From: Diabrotica undecimpunctata
Taxonomy: Eukaryota; Arthropoda; Insecta; Coleoptera; Chrysomelidae
DNA: 64,000 bases
Direction of reading: 5' to 3'
Assembly: GCF_040954645.1 (NCBI RefSeq)
Contig: NC_092803.1
Location: 83,260,417-83,324,416 of the forward strand
Under the pieces are notes generated by a model, which ran no database searches, was not told the origin of the DNA, and worked only from the letters and a program-made list of their open reading frames with translations. Positions 20,753 through 32,178 of this stretch are shown piece after piece (within the stretch, counting starts at the first letter, position 1; each line of letters opens with the position of its first letter). The position numbers and the translations under genes were made by a program.

Positions 20753-21815
20753 TTACAATAAATGTTCAAAATGACCCCCATTTTCTTTAATACACATTCG
20801 GTATCGTTTTAATAAGGAAAACCGAATGCGCTGAAAAATCATATTTTTCTGACGAAATTGATTTGCAGCTTTAATTATTCTAACCCTCAATTTTTGTTCG
20901 TCCTCTATTGCTACAGGATGCACTATCTCTTTCATAAACCCCCAAAAGCAAAAGTCCACGGGGTTAAGACCTGGAGTTCTGGGTAGCCAAGAAATAGGTG
21001 CGTCACGACCCCTTCCAATCCACCGACCAGGATACTGCCTGCAAAGGTATTCCCGGACTTCATTACTGTAATGCGGTGGAGCGCCATCTTGTAGAAACCA
21101 CATATTTTGGCTTATTGCAATATTCACTTCTTCCAAATACTCTTGTAAATCGTTTGCCAAGAACTGCAAATAATTATCACCATTTAAATTGTTGGGAAAA
21201 AATACTGGGGCTATTAGATTGTTATCCATAATTCCTGTCCAAACATTAACTTTGAAAGTCCTTTGGTGATGAGTCCTTTTTTTTGGCGTGAGGATTTTCG
21301 TCGGCCCAAATGTACTCGTTATGATGGTTTGTTATTTCATTTCTACTGAAGGTAGCCTCGTCGGAAAACAAAATATTTCTAATAAAATTAACATTTCGAG
21401 TGTTTTCCATTAACAACCAATCGCAAAATCCAATCCTTTTAGGATAATCTTCAACCAATAACTCTTGCACCGTTGTTAAGTGATAGGGTTTAAGCAGCTG
21501 ATCCTTCAAACGCCTCCAAACCCTTACGTAAGGGACATTTAGTTGAACAGCTATTACCCTTGTACTTATTCCAGGGACTTCTTCAATGATTTCTTAAATG
21601 TTTTCATCAGTTGCATCCATTATTAGACGACCATTATTTCCAGCAACTTGCGGTTGGAACGTACCCGTTTCCCGTAAACGACAATCAATGGTCAGAAATA
21701 ATCGTCTATCGAGAGTATTTCGATTGGGGTATTTTACTGCATAACGCCTTGCGGCTGCTGCACTATTTCCTTAACATTCACCTACGATATTCCCGATAAT
21801 TTATTGAAATAAAAA
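20753..21815 (-). pseudogene. DUF4817-type (mariner-like) DDE transposase, broken
   Basis: Read on the minus strand, the N-terminus (about 21800-21600) gives GNSAAAARRYAVKYPNRN, LDRRLFLTIDCRLRETG and FQPQVAGNNGR, the helix-turn-helix region. VIAVQLNVPYVRVWRRL, LLMENTRNVNFIRNILFSDEAT (first Asp), NMWFLQDGAPPHYS (second Asp) and PISWLPRTPGLNPVDFCFWG (third Asp) follow. It ends NGGHFEHLL at 20753. Damage: an in-frame TAA at about 21595 (DENI*EII), a stop near 21772, and a one-base shift in the A8 run at about 21276-21283 that splits HAKK from RTHHQRTFKVNVWTG. All three catalytic aspartates are retained, so decay is fairly recent. Confidence 0.88.
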
Positions 21816-21819
21816 TTTA

Positions 21820-22250
21820 ATCTGATCCAACTTACCCAATGAACAAATTCCCTTCGTTGGCTCAGTGAAGATGTTCGTTCAGTTGTAATGGAAACACCAA
21901 ATAATAGTAGCAGAGTTTATTGTTGAGACGTACACTATGGGTGTTGACCCGGGATTACTTTAAGTAGAGACTGATGAAGTTGATCGTTGAAGACTATCAA
22001 GTTCGTTGAGTGAATATTGATTGAATGCTTCTCTAGGCAAGAGATATTAGTTTTATATAAACTTTAATTGGGTCAATATTTTCGCGGACCTCGCGTGACA
22101 TGTGTATTTAATTTATGTAAATTGTTTAACTTTGTCAGCACTTTTGACTGATGTCCAAATTATATTATTGATAATTGACCAAATGTGTATGTAACCTAAT
22201 TAACTACGTGTGTGTATTTAATAACAAATAGATTCATTCGGTCTACTGGG
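21820..22250. other. Unassigned DNA beside the DUF4817-type transposase
   Basis: Contains no coding motif I recognise. It may include the outer part of the adjacent transposon. Confidence 0.4.
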
Positions 22251-22253
22251 TGA

Positions 22254-22328
22254 TAAGTAACAATAAATGTTGCTCAGTTTATCTATGTGATATACATAGA
22301 TAAACTGAGCAACATTTATTGTTACTTA
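22254..22328. repeat. Perfect 35-bp inverted repeat with 5-nt loop
   Basis: Arms 22254-22288 (starting TAAGTAACAATAAATGTTGC) and 22294-22328 are exact reverse complements around GATAT. No mismatch was found. Confidence 0.95.
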
Positions 22329-22589
22329 CTGGAAAAACATCCAAAATAAAATTAATATCTACCTGTACCTGTACCCACACAAATTACAGTTATATGCATA
22401 ACATGTTGCATACCATTAAGACAGGTTTAAAAATTAAAATCACCTAAGATGGACCTCTAGTATTTCTTAAAAAGAAACATGATATAAATACACCTAATTA
22501 CTTTTTAATCATAGGATTTTTTCTTTTTGTTCTCTATGTGCCAGAGTTAAAACACACTAGTAAAAGATGACAACAAAATTTTTACTACT

Positions 22590-22871
22590 TGTACCTAAAT
22601 TTTAAAGAATTTTAAATGTATTTTGTCCACTATTTTATATTTTATGCGTGTTGTTATTAATGTTGAGTGTCTATGCTTTTGTAAATAATCTCAACGACTA
22701 GTAAGTTGCACTGAAGATTTGTGATATTTTATAAATATTTACACTTTTTTCTTATTATAGTGTCTTGAAAAAGGAACAAAACGATTCCGAAAGCTAGACG
22801 AAAAGTCATAAGAGTGTTTCATTAACATCCCGGCCAATTTTCTGACTGCGACCCTAATAAACTGTGTTGTT

Positions 22872-22873
<2 letters not shown>
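22590..22873 (+). mobile_element. PLE-like non-coding tail, copy A
   Basis: This 284-bp block ends AATAAACTGTGTTGTTTGTA directly at a (TA)n array. Its reverse complement recurs at 32858-33135 with roughly 90 percent identity. It contains CTTGAAA-A-GGAA...TTCC-GAAAGC at 22764-22792, the hairpin + GAAA motif characteristic of the tails here. No coding sequence. Assignment to Penelope-like elements is by motif and context. Confidence 0.7.

Positions 22874-22920
<47 letters not shown>
22874..22920. repeat. (TA)n microsatellite
   Basis: About 47 bp, bounded on both sides by different PLE-like tails. Confidence 0.97.
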
Positions 22921-22924
<4 letters not shown>

Positions 22925-23110
22925 CGAGAAAAGGAGTACGACCGTCAATCCAATATAAATTAAGGATCACTCAGAAGAGTGGTGGGTTTTTTCGGTCAAA
23001 AGGTGGAGAAAAAAGAAAAAGTTGATGGCTACTTCATCTATTTATTGAAGACGTTTCGCTTTCTTAATCAGAAAGCATCATCAGTTCATCTAAAAAGAAC
23101 AATATGAAAA
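22921..23110 (-). mobile_element. PLE-like non-coding tail, second family
   Basis: It starts at the (TA)n boundary with GAGAAAAGGAGTACGACCGTC, nearly the same words as at 43641-43657. On the minus strand it carries CTGATGA-T-GCTTTCT...AGAAAGC-GAAACG at 23054-23084. The sequence beyond 23110 up to 23465 is unassigned AT-rich DNA. Confidence 0.7.
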
Positions 23111-23465
23111 AACCATACAAGCATGGAAAAGTTGTTAAATGTGTTACCTTAAAAAGATATGTAGCAGTCAGTGATATTAAAGTTGTAAAGACACTTAAGT
23201 AAATGGACATTATACGATTACGATGTATAAACAATAAATTGAACTTAATAAGTTAACAATTTGTTCAAACTAAGCACAGCAAAAAGAACATGTGGTTTTG
23301 TTTTTTTATATAAAAATGTATAAGTAAAAAAACATTGAAAAAGAGAATGAAGAACTAAGAAAATCATAGATGCACTTCCAACAATACAGCAATAGTTATG
23401 ATTTAATTTTAACTTTAGGTAGCATTATTATATTAATTAATATTGAAATTGAATAATTTAATGTA

Positions 23466-25051
23466 CACTCGCGATCATAAAATCCGGGTCATCTTGAAAA
23501 TTTTAAGTTTCTTAAATATTTTTGCCTCTGGTGCAGTAATAACCTTTTTTTGGCTAATGTATTTTCTATTTATCATCAATGTTTTGAAAGAAAAAAAAAT
23601 GGTTTTTTATTGTTTTTATTGAAAAAAACAGAAAACAAATCAAATTGTTGATAAAACAGACATACGAAAAAAAAAATGGAAAATACAGAACGTGGTAAAA
23701 AATCAGTGAAATTTCAATGACCAATATCGTGTATTGCCTCCCCTTGCTCTATTAACCTCTTGCAGACGACGGGGCATACTCTCAATTTTTCTCCGGATTA
23801 CATGTTGTGGTATGTTATTCCACTCTCTCACTAACAGATCCTTAAGCTCCTGTGCGTTGTTAGGAGAAGGTGTATGGGTTTGAATACGTTTTTTCAAATC
23901 GTCCCAGAGATGTTCGATGGGATTCAGGTCCGAAGACCTAGCTGGCCAGGGTACCCTCGTAATTCCAACTTCGTCCAAGTATTACATACTGATCCTGGCA
24001 ACGTTTCCTGCATCAAAAGGGCGTTTTCTCCAAGCCCTGCCATGTTGGGCATAACGTGTTCTTCCGGAATCTCCGTAATGTACCTTCGTGCAGTTAGGGA
24101 CCCATTTTCGATGAAGGGTAATTATGTGTGGAAGTCGGAAGATATACCTCCCCAAGCCATGACCGAGCCTCCACCAAATGGCATTCTTGGAGCAATGAAA
24201 GCTTCTGAAAATCGTTCACCGGTTCTCCTCCAAACTCTTACACGTCCATCGGATCCAGTTAGGTAGTTAGCCATTCATCTGAGAATAACACTTTGCTACA
24301 ATCGTTATTTCCCCAATGCGCGTATTGTCGAGCAAAAGCTAGTCGTGCAACTCGAGGCACCCGGCGAAGTGGCGGTTCTCTAGCCATTAGCCGAGAAGAT
24401 AGTCAAGAAGAACGAAGTCTTCTTCTGACTGTTGTAACACTAAAATTGCGATTTCGTACTTCCTCTAGACGATTTTGATGCATAACAGCAGTTGAGGTCC
24501 GGTTTAGTAAAGCCTGAAACACAAGGAAACGGTCATCTAGTGCCTTGGTCGTTCTACTTCGTCCAGAGCCAGGCCGCCAGGTTAGCAAACTTGCCTCCTG
24601 AAAGCGTTGAAGCACTCGTTAAACCGTAGAAAGGCTTACGCCAACAGTTCTTGCGACTTGCCGTTGAGTGTGACCGTCTTCCACAAGTGCAACAATGTGT
24701 GCCGTTTCAACAACAGTCAAAGGCATTTTTGTTAAAAAAATAAACACTAATAATGGCACTAATAAACACTAATGGTGGCAATAATCAACGTTTATCCGTT
24801 GCATTTGAACAGAAAGTCGAAGTACAAACGAGACATTTAAACAAGCGGAGTTACAGGTAGCGTTAATTTTGGGAAGTGTGCACTTTACCGCGAAATCGGC
24901 ACAATAGGAATTCTTTGTTACAAAGGAAACCGCAACAATTCTCAGAAACATGCATTAGTTTGTATTTGTGTTATTATTATTTACGATAAAGCTCGTTAAA
25001 AATGAAATATCGGTGATTTTCAAGGTGACCCGGATTTTATGATCGCGAGTG
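23466..25051 (-). mobile_element. Complete Tc1-like DNA transposon with 36-bp TIRs
   Basis: TIRs at 23466-23501 and 25016-25051 both begin CACTCGCGATCATAAAATCC outward-in and match over 36 bp with one mismatch. TA duplications lie at 23464-23465 and 25052-25053. The 1586-bp length is normal for Tc1. The broken transposase occupies the minus strand inside. Confidence 0.95.
23703..24726 (-). pseudogene. Tc1-family DD34E transposase, broken
   Basis: The ATG at 24726 starts MPLTVVETAHIVALVEDGHT and QRQVARTVGVSLSTV (helix-turn-helix), then an in-frame TAA, RVLQRFQEASLLTWRPGSGR (second HTH and GRPR-like hook). VLFSDEW (first Asp) lies near 24290. The second-Asp region (LMQ...) near 24010 is frame-disrupted. 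The last block is VPWPARSSDLNPIEHLWDDL (catalytic Glu) with the C-terminus ending at 23703. At least one stop and several frameshifts; a full-length but inactive copy. Confidence 0.9.
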
Positions 25052-25053
25052 TA

Positions 25054-25440
25054 TAATGAAATTACCACTCCTGTCTTCGTGAATGCTGCCGGTAAAATGG
25101 TGTTTCAATAAGACAAACACGCCACCAACGTAAAAAGACCGTAAAACCTTAAGGTCATTAATTATGACAGAACAGCAAGGTGAAATACCAAAACTGATAA
25201 TAGAGCGGTTTATTTAAATGATCAGTTTGGGTGACAACCTGCTTGTCAGGAATTTTGAGGTCAAACCAAAAACTCATATATAAATCGTCAACGTTGGGGC
25301 TGGTTAATCAGCCACAGGTGAAGATCAATTATAATTTTCAACAGTCCAAGGGTCATACACTTGGAGCTGCAAATGAAAAAGGATTCTATGAATTACATCA
25401 ATTATATAACTGTATTAAACTATTTGATTAAAAACAGTTA
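25054..25440. other. Unassigned; faint LTR-retrotransposon integrase echo
   Basis: At about 25225-25330 the plus strand reads GDNLLVRNF...VKPKTHI...DQL with stops, loosely like the C-terminal end of a Gypsy integrase. Too weak to call. Confidence 0.25.
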
Positions 25441-25450
25441 ATACAAATCT

Positions 25451-25672
25451 GTGTATATGCAACACAAGACTAGGTCAAAAGTAATGCAAGTTGCATAAGT
25501 GTAAGCTAATATAAGTAAGAAATATTTCTTATATTCTATTTTATATTTAAATTTATTTTATATGTTAATATATATGTGTGAATATGCAACGAGTGACTAT
25601 GTCAAAAGTTACATAAGTTTAAGTTAATATAAGTAAGAAATATTTCTTGTTTTTATTTTATTTAAATTCTGT
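25451..25672. repeat. About 125-bp imperfect tandem duplication
   Basis: 25451 and 25576 both start GTGTRWATATGCAAC. They share TATAAGTAAGAAATATTTCTT about 80 bp in. Confidence 0.75.
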
Positions 25673-25911
25673 ATTTTTCCGGTTTGACTAAACCATTATT
25701 TTATAACGACATTTCGGCAATGTCGCACTTGTCATTGTCAAGTCAGCTGGTAGCGCTTCTTGCTGGTGCTTTAAGTTAATGGACTATTCTGGTCGATGCG
25801 TTTCCTTTTATAGAAGATTGAGGCTCGCTTCCCTGGCAAAGCTTCTTGTGATTGGTCCTGTTCCTTTATAGGTAGGCGGGAACATACTACCTCACACAAA
25901 GACTGCTGGGA

Positions 25912-26350
25912 TTGGAACAGGAAATCCTGCGTAGAGTAAATAACAAACGACGCGACTACCCCTCCGCCCTTATTCATCAACTGTCGAACATCCAGCTCAT
26001 CAATGAGTTACACAATCAAAACCATCTGTGGCCAAAACTTCAGAGCCCAAAATATCTTGAAAACTACCTGCTCATCCATAGGCAATGTATTCAAAAGACG
26101 ACCTAAACCCAAACTTTCTTTCCCACCCACAAAATTACTGGCCCTTGCCAGCAACGAACTCCCTGATGAATACATTGACATCCTGGAGGCAACTCCTCTC
26201 TTTTACCGTTGTAACAACCAATAAATGCTCACTTCGAGCTTGTCTAGACAGGGAGGGAGGGATCGGTTTTCTGTGGTTTTCCGATCCCATTGCACAATGA
26301 TACCTGTCTATTGCAGATGATACAGCCACAGCTGCCCTCACGCGAGTCAC
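25912..26350 (+). pseudogene. Jockey-like LINE, ORF2 C-terminus and 3' UTR
   Basis: The terminal codons read ASNELPDEYIDILEATPLFY up to a stop at 26224, matching ELPKKYADILEATPIAYRTH at the end of the large LINE at 60418-62889. The non-coding sequence after it, ending near CAATGATACCTGTC, also matches that element's 3' UTR. Upstream codons (YPSALIHQLSNIQLINEL) are out of frame. A severely 5'-truncated copy of the same or a sister family. A PLE-type hairpin (25712-25743, minus) lies just upstream. Confidence 0.65.
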
Positions 26351-26643
26351 AACATACAGTCACTAATTAAATTAAATTGTATACATAGTAAACTCAGCCA
26401 ATTCATAAACATATTTTTTTACTAATAAAATTCTGAAAAGGACCGTTTTAGCTCAACAACCCTTTCACCTTTGATTGTACAGGATCCTCCTCCGCCGACA
26501 CACCCACGAAGCTATTTACCAGTGGAACCCACACAACAACAAAAAAGCCAACCCATCAAAGAAAAAGAAACCACGTCCTGAAGAGGTGAAAAACCTAAAA
26601 CAGGACAACAAATCAAAAACGAAAAACCATCCAACCACAAACC

Positions 26644-27290
26644 ATGTCGTAGACAAGTATGAAATGCAGGCATTCTCGCAAAAGCCTAGTCATTTTCGTA
26701 ATGACTTAGCAGTTTGTATAACGTTTTCATTTTTACGAAATGACTTCAACCTTTTAGGCATTTGCGAAACTACCGGAAACGGTAATTCTATTTTGAAACA
26801 GTGTTGCAATTTAGGCACAGATCATATAATATAAAAAAAATTTTTCCTTTCCTAAATAAATTATTAAAAGCTCTTCCAAAATCATATTCTTTTGGTGAAT
26901 AAAAATTTAAAGTCAGTGCAAATGTCCTTGATTCTAGAGAATATTTGGCACCTTTTAAAAACCATCGAAACAATGCTTTGGGTGATTTTCGTAAAGAGGC
27001 CTAAAACAATAAAAATGCAAAAATAATTATACAAAAATACAAGTATATAATAATAATTTAATTAATTTTCTCTTCCCTTTTTTATATTATATGATCTGTG
27101 CCTAACTTGCAACACTGTTTCAAAATAGAATTATTACCCATGACATCATGAAATTATCGTTTCCGGTAGTTTCGCAAATGCCTAAAAGGTTGAAGTCATT
27201 TCGTAAAAATGAAAACGTTATACAAACTGCCAAGTCATTACGAAAATGACTAGGCTTTTGCGAGAATGCCTGCATTTCATACTTGCCTAC

Positions 27291-27295
<5 letters not shown>
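26644..27295. mobile_element. Fold-back MITE with about 200-bp terminal inverted repeats
   Basis: From ATGTCGTAG at 26644 inward about 200 bp and from CTACGACAT at 27295 inward about 230 bp, the two ends are reverse complements at roughly 95 percent. A single 26-bp-class insertion lies in the right arm (ATTACCCATGACATCATGAA region). The 200-bp interior is AT-rich; a short minus-strand frame (26788-26973) has no family match I know. The right end touches a (TA)n array. The superfamily is unknown. Confidence 0.9.

Positions 27296-27354
<59 letters not shown>
27294..27354. repeat. (TA)n microsatellite
   Basis: 61 bp, between the fold-back MITE and a PLE-like tail. Confidence 0.97.
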
Positions 27355-27355
<1 letters not shown>

Positions 27356-27520
27356 CGTGATTGGAAATTTGGAAATGATGAATGAAGTGATGTTGGAAAT
27401 ATCGGGTATGTGGTCTATATTAAATAAAAATCATTCTTTTTTCTAAAGCTCAATATTTCGCCATTTATTTAATAGCTTCATCGGGAGTAACTGTAGAAAA
27501 CAAACATTTAAAAAAACACT
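27355..27520 (-). mobile_element. PLE-like non-coding tail
   Basis: The minus strand carries CCGATGA-A-GCTATT...AATGGC-GAAA at 27456-27484. The stem pairs fully with one G-U. It abuts (TA)n. Confidence 0.6.
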
Positions 27521-28129
27521 GACGTACACTTAGATTTACAATACTTACAGAAATTAAAAGATTACACACATAAATAAAATTGAACATTAAAATAACATTA
27601 TTGCTGATGTATATGTACATCCAATAAAATGTATGTTAAAATTTAAATATCTTTGAGCACGTTCGTTAACAATAAATAAGATGGAACAAGTAAAAGTTAT
27701 TTTAAAATGCAAAAAATAACAATGTAAGAAAACATTAGAGGAATATTATTTCTTTAATTAATTAATAAGTCTTGTTAATATGATTAATCATTAAGGTGAG
27801 TGTAGTTTTAAATTTTGTTCAATATATTGCAATAAATGTTGCTTAATTGCCCCGTGTCTATTTTATAATTTAAAGTTTGTTTATTTTTATTAATTTGGTA
27901 CATCTCCAAAAATAACCTACTAAGAAGTGATAGCTGAAAGTAATCAAGAAACTGGATTAAATTTGTTAAGCGAATGCTGTGGCAAGTCGATGTATAAATC
28001 TAGATACAAGTTTTATATGGTTAAAGGCTAAGGAAAAGCCACTGTTCACAGCAAAACAAAATCAAACTACGCTCAAGTGTGCAAAATCTAAACTTACTTG
28101 ATCGGTGTAGTCTAACAAGCTATTTTCAT
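27521..28129. other. Unassigned AT-rich DNA
   Basis: Probably the remainder of the PLE-like repeat. Nothing codes. Confidence 0.4.
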
Positions 28130-30310
28130 TGTATCATCATCATAAGTGGCATTCCGTTGTGGATCTTGGCCTGCTCACAAAATAAGTCGCCACTCCTGTC
28201 GATTCCTGGCAACTTCTCTCCATCTTCTGACCTAGAAGACCATCTAGAATCTGTAGGTCTTCTTCCACATCATCAATCTATCTCCTTCGTGACCATCCTC
28301 TACTTCTTGTACCCTCTTAATTTGAAAATGTTAATCTCTTCGTATATTCGAGATCAGACATCCTAGCAATATGTCCAGCCCATCTAAATCTCTGCATTTT
28401 AACGAATTTCACAATATCTGGATCGGTGTATAACTGATATAGTTTAAAGTTTTACCTTCGACGCTGTAGGCTATTTTGATTTACGGCCCTAAAAATCTTT
28501 CTAAGAATTTTTCTCTCAAAAATACCAAGTTTTTCATTATTTTAAGATAAGGTCCACGTTTCAGCCATATATATTAAAACCGGTCTTATTAAGGTCTTGT
28601 ATATATTGAGCTTTACTGCACGTTTTATAATTTTATTTTTTAAATGTTTTTGGAGACCGTGAAGAGACTGTTTGCTATTGCTATTCTTTTTTTTTACTTC
28701 GTCGCTTGTCGTGTTTTTGAGTTTACTAGCGATCCAAGATATGTAAATTCATTGACTTGCTCAAAGGTTTAGTTGTTAATTTGAATTCTCTGTTGGATAT
28801 TTCGGGGGTTTTTAGAAACCAATATAATTTGGTTTTTTCCTCGTTTACCACAAGTCCTAATTCACTTGCCGCGTCCGCAAGCATTGTAAAACACTGCATC
28901 ATGTCTTCTGCCCACTATAACTATATCGAGAATTTGCGTCGTTCTGTAAAAAATAGTTGCACTCATTCTAATATTTAATTGTCTGATTGCCTTAGGCAAT
29001 ATTAAAGATTAGACCATTATTAATGTCAAAGAACGTAAAGTATTCTCCTTCAACTCTAACGCATGAGTTTATCTCTTGCATTGTTAGTTTGGTCAACTTA
29101 ACTAACTTACGTGAGATCCCAACTTTACTCATTGCATTATATAATGCAAATCTTTTCACACTGTCATAGGTTACTTTGAAGTCGACGAAGAGATGGTGTG
29201 TGTCTATGTTATATTCATGTTGACTTTTCAGCAGTAAATGCGCATTGATATTGACCAACAATATCCTTTGTAAAATGTTTAAGTCTTTCAAAAAATACAT
29301 TGCCGAAGATTTTATACGCAGATGCTAACAGAGTAATGCCTATACAGTTCTTACACTCCAGTTGATCACCCTTTTTATGCAACGGACATATTATTCCCTC
29401 ATTCTGCCATGTAAGTACTAATAGTTTATGGATTGCTGCAAAAAGTTAATCACCAGCTTTTTTATACATCTCCGAACAGATCTTATCGATTCCTAGGGCT
29501 TTATTGTTTTTGAGTTTTAGGATGGCATTTGACACTTCTTTTGTCGGGTCTTCACTGTGTAGTTGCCGTTGTAGTTTTTGTTGAGTGTCTATGTTGTAAC
29601 CTCCTTCAATATCGTTTATATTTAGATGTTCGCTGAAATGTTTTTGCCAATCTGTTAAGAATTGAGTTATTATAATGTAGAATTTCATCGTTAGTGTCTT
29701 TACAAATTTTTAATCGTGGTTTAAATTCTCGACAGCTATTTGTAAGGATTTGTAGTATTTCCTCGTTTCATTTTGATTAAATAAACTTTGTGTTCTATTC
29801 GTATTCGCTCTTCTTACGCCAATGGATATGTTTTTCCTCTCTTCTAAGACGTCTATGCTCTTCTTTTTTTCTCCGTGTACAATCTGCGTCGATGGTTTTT
29901 TGATATGCTGCGTTCTTTCTATTTATGACCATTTCGCATTCATGATCAAACCAATGACTTTTTTTTTCTCACTTGGTTTTGCTCAATATTTCACCAGATT
30001 TTTGTAACATAATATCTCTTCTTCTTTTTTCATGTTTTTGTCCTTATTCGGTCTTCTATTTGCTATCTGTATACATTTGAAATGTCGGGATCTTTTAGTT
30101 TATTAATGCCGATTTTTTCTCTCCTTTTCCCGATCCCCTTTTTTAAATTGGATATTCTCTCTTTAAATCGTACTTTAACTAAATAGTGATCACTATCTAT
30201 GTTTGCTCCTCTAAAAGACCTAACATCTAATAAGTTAAATCAGTGTCTTGCATCGATGATTATATGATTTATTTGGTTATGCGTTTCATTAGAAATGGCG
30301 TCATAAGAAA
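28130..30310 (-). pseudogene. Decayed LINE (endonuclease end, RT, C-terminus)
   Basis: Reading leftward: 30300-30160 gives NQINHIIIDARH and an SDHY-like endonuclease end. 29688-29446 gives FLTDWQKHFSEHLN and AILKLKNNKALGIDKICSEM (RT start). 29300-28992 gives THHLFVDFKVTYDSVKRFAL (first RT Asp) and LVKLTKLTMQEINSCVRVEG. 28400-28130 gives RWAGHIARM and RSRGWSRRR-IDDVEEDLQ, the typical LINE terminus. The catalytic FADD region is lost, and stops and frameshifts are frequent. Confidence 0.75.
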
Positions 30311-30319
30311 AACCTTGAA

Positions 30320-30929
30320 AAAATGTTTCATGAATTACCACCAGAAAGAGAACCTTGACTTTGCAGAGAAAGTCGACAAAGACTACAAAAGAAGAAAAAC
30401 CTTTCCGAAAAAGCGCTAGATCCGGATAAAATAACAAGCAGAGCTTTGAAATACCTACTAGACAAAGCAGTCGTTTGGCGAACATAAACACAGTGATGAG
30501 ATGCAAAGTCGCTCCAAATTATTGGAAAGAAGTACACGGGAAAAAATGTACATTTTATAGCAGTCAGGAAGATTGCCAAAAGAAAACGACTAGAAGAGGA
30601 AACAGAGAGACTACACGTGATACTAGAATTAGATTTAGAGGCCAAAATTCGAACAAACATCAGGTTCTCAGGTTTACAGAATACATTGCAGTAGGATAAA
30701 CAGTAAAACCGGAACAACCTTTAGAGATATGAGCTAAGCATTTGACCGAATCAACACAATGGACTGCTCTACAGTATAAAAAATTATGGATACAGCTATA
30801 CCAAGACGGAGCTATTCTCTTCGTACCTCACTAACTAGATATTCAGAGTTCGAATAGGACCAGTCGCTTTTAATGTCGGAATGCCGGAGTACCATAAGAA
30901 GCAGTTGCGTCCTACTGCAGTTATAGTCG
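30320..30929 (+). pseudogene. Decayed Jockey-like LINE fragment
   Basis: Fragments in changing frames include NTVMRCKVAPNYWKEV, YCSRINSKTGTTFRD, AFDRINTMDCSTV and FRVRIGPVAFNVGMPEYH, loosely following the Jockey RT order (GxRxxxST...AFDRV...GVPQG). Heavily decayed. It is cut at 30929 by the hAT element, and about 60 bp after 32187 may continue it. Confidence 0.5.
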
Positions 30930-32178
30930 CAGTGTTGCCAGATGATCAAAACGAAAATATTGTACAATGCTGTCGAAATTATCGTTTTTTAAATGATTTT
31001 ATCGTACACCGACTGACAAAGGCTGGTTAGTCTAAAGGGTTAAGGCTAGGGTTAGTGTAATTAAATTAATTAATAAAATTATTTTATTGATAAACATAAT
31101 ACAAAACAAAAAAAATAACAACTTATTCTTGTTCAGCTAAAGTTTCAAAAATAATTTCTTCTTCTTGTAATTCTTCCTGATCTTGATCTTCCAATTGTTT
31201 TTGTCCATACATTTTAAAGGATGTCATGGATTTTATCATTTCATCTGTAGGTTTAAAACTTACACATCCATTATCCAAATGAATACGCTGAGATGAGTGC
31301 TTAATTCCATTTAATGTTTGGGTAATGATTTTATTTCTGACTTTAGTTTTTATTAAATTAACTTTGGAAAAAATTCGTTCGCAGCTTGCACTAGAGTGAG
31401 GCAATGATAACACACACAATGCAAATTCACTTAAGTCTTTAAACAAATAATTACCCTCAAAATTTGTGATCTGACCTAGCTTGCAATAAAATAAATCAAG
31501 ATCCTCTTCAAGTGGCAGTTCTTCTAAATGTTGTAGAGTTCTCCACTGATCATCGATTTTCTGCATTTTATCAACGTCTTGTTGTGGATCACAAATACGT
31601 GGTAATAATTCCATCAATGGAAAAAGTGTATTAACGTGTTTACTGCATTTATTCTGCATTTTTCTAACATACTTAGTTTGCTAAGAATAGGATCTGCAAA
31701 GTCATACCTCTTTTTAATTTCTAAACAAGAATTAATTAAAAAGCGTCTGCATCTCTCATAAAAATCTTGCTTAATATCATTTTCTAAATTATTAATATTT
31801 CTGAGAACGCCAATTCCGAGATAGATATTATTAGGAGAATTAAATTTTGCTTTATTTGCTGGATCAATTTTGTCTATATCTGTTTGCCTTACATATTGAG
31901 GATCCATGTACGCCATTAATAAATCTTTATAGGTACAATTGACCATTTGTGTATGCAATTTCATTATAACGATTTTCTCGCTCTGAAAATATTTGTTCAT
32001 ATCAACAAATTTAGGCAAAACCCACTCTAAAAATAAATAAAACAGTTTTATTGCTTTGTCGAGAAAGCGACAAAAACTTTAAAGAAATTATCGTACATTT
32101 ATCAATATTGATCGTACATCGTACAGTAACTTTAATTATCGTACAAATACGATAATTATCGTACTTCTGGCAACACTG
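30930..32178 (-). mobile_element. hAT transposon with 8-bp target duplication
   Basis: The ends are CAGTGTTGCCAGA at 30930 and its complement ending at 32178. The 8-bp duplication TATAGTCG is perfect at 30922-30929 and 32179-32186. Subterminal ATCGTAC words crowd the right end (about 32090-32165), the side upstream of the transposase. At 1249 bp it is far shorter than an autonomous hAT. Confidence 0.97.
31123..32018 (-). pseudogene. hAT transposase, C-terminal half with dimerisation domain
   Basis: 32018-31650 encodes MPKFVDMNKYFQSEKIVIMK, VLRNINNLENDIKQDFYERC and YDFADPILSKLSMLE. A frameshift at about 31650 shifts to 31659-31123, where DLSEFALCVLSLPHSSASCE and RIFSKVNLIKTKVRNKI give the hAT C-terminal dimerisation motif. 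The BED zinc finger and the N-terminal part of the catalytic core are missing. Non-autonomous, internally or 5' deleted. Confidence 0.88.

Noticed and set aside
23054..23084. Calling the hairpin a functional hammerhead ribozyme
   Set aside because: The extra base next to helix II and the lack of a clear helix III/cleavage site mean activity cannot be claimed from sequence alone.
25054..25440. Gypsy integrase C-terminus
   Set aside because: Only a few residues agree and stops interrupt; not enough to call.
26788..26973. Minus-strand frame in the fold-back MITE
   Set aside because: No recognised domain and partly within a terminal inverted repeat; kept only as a possible trace.
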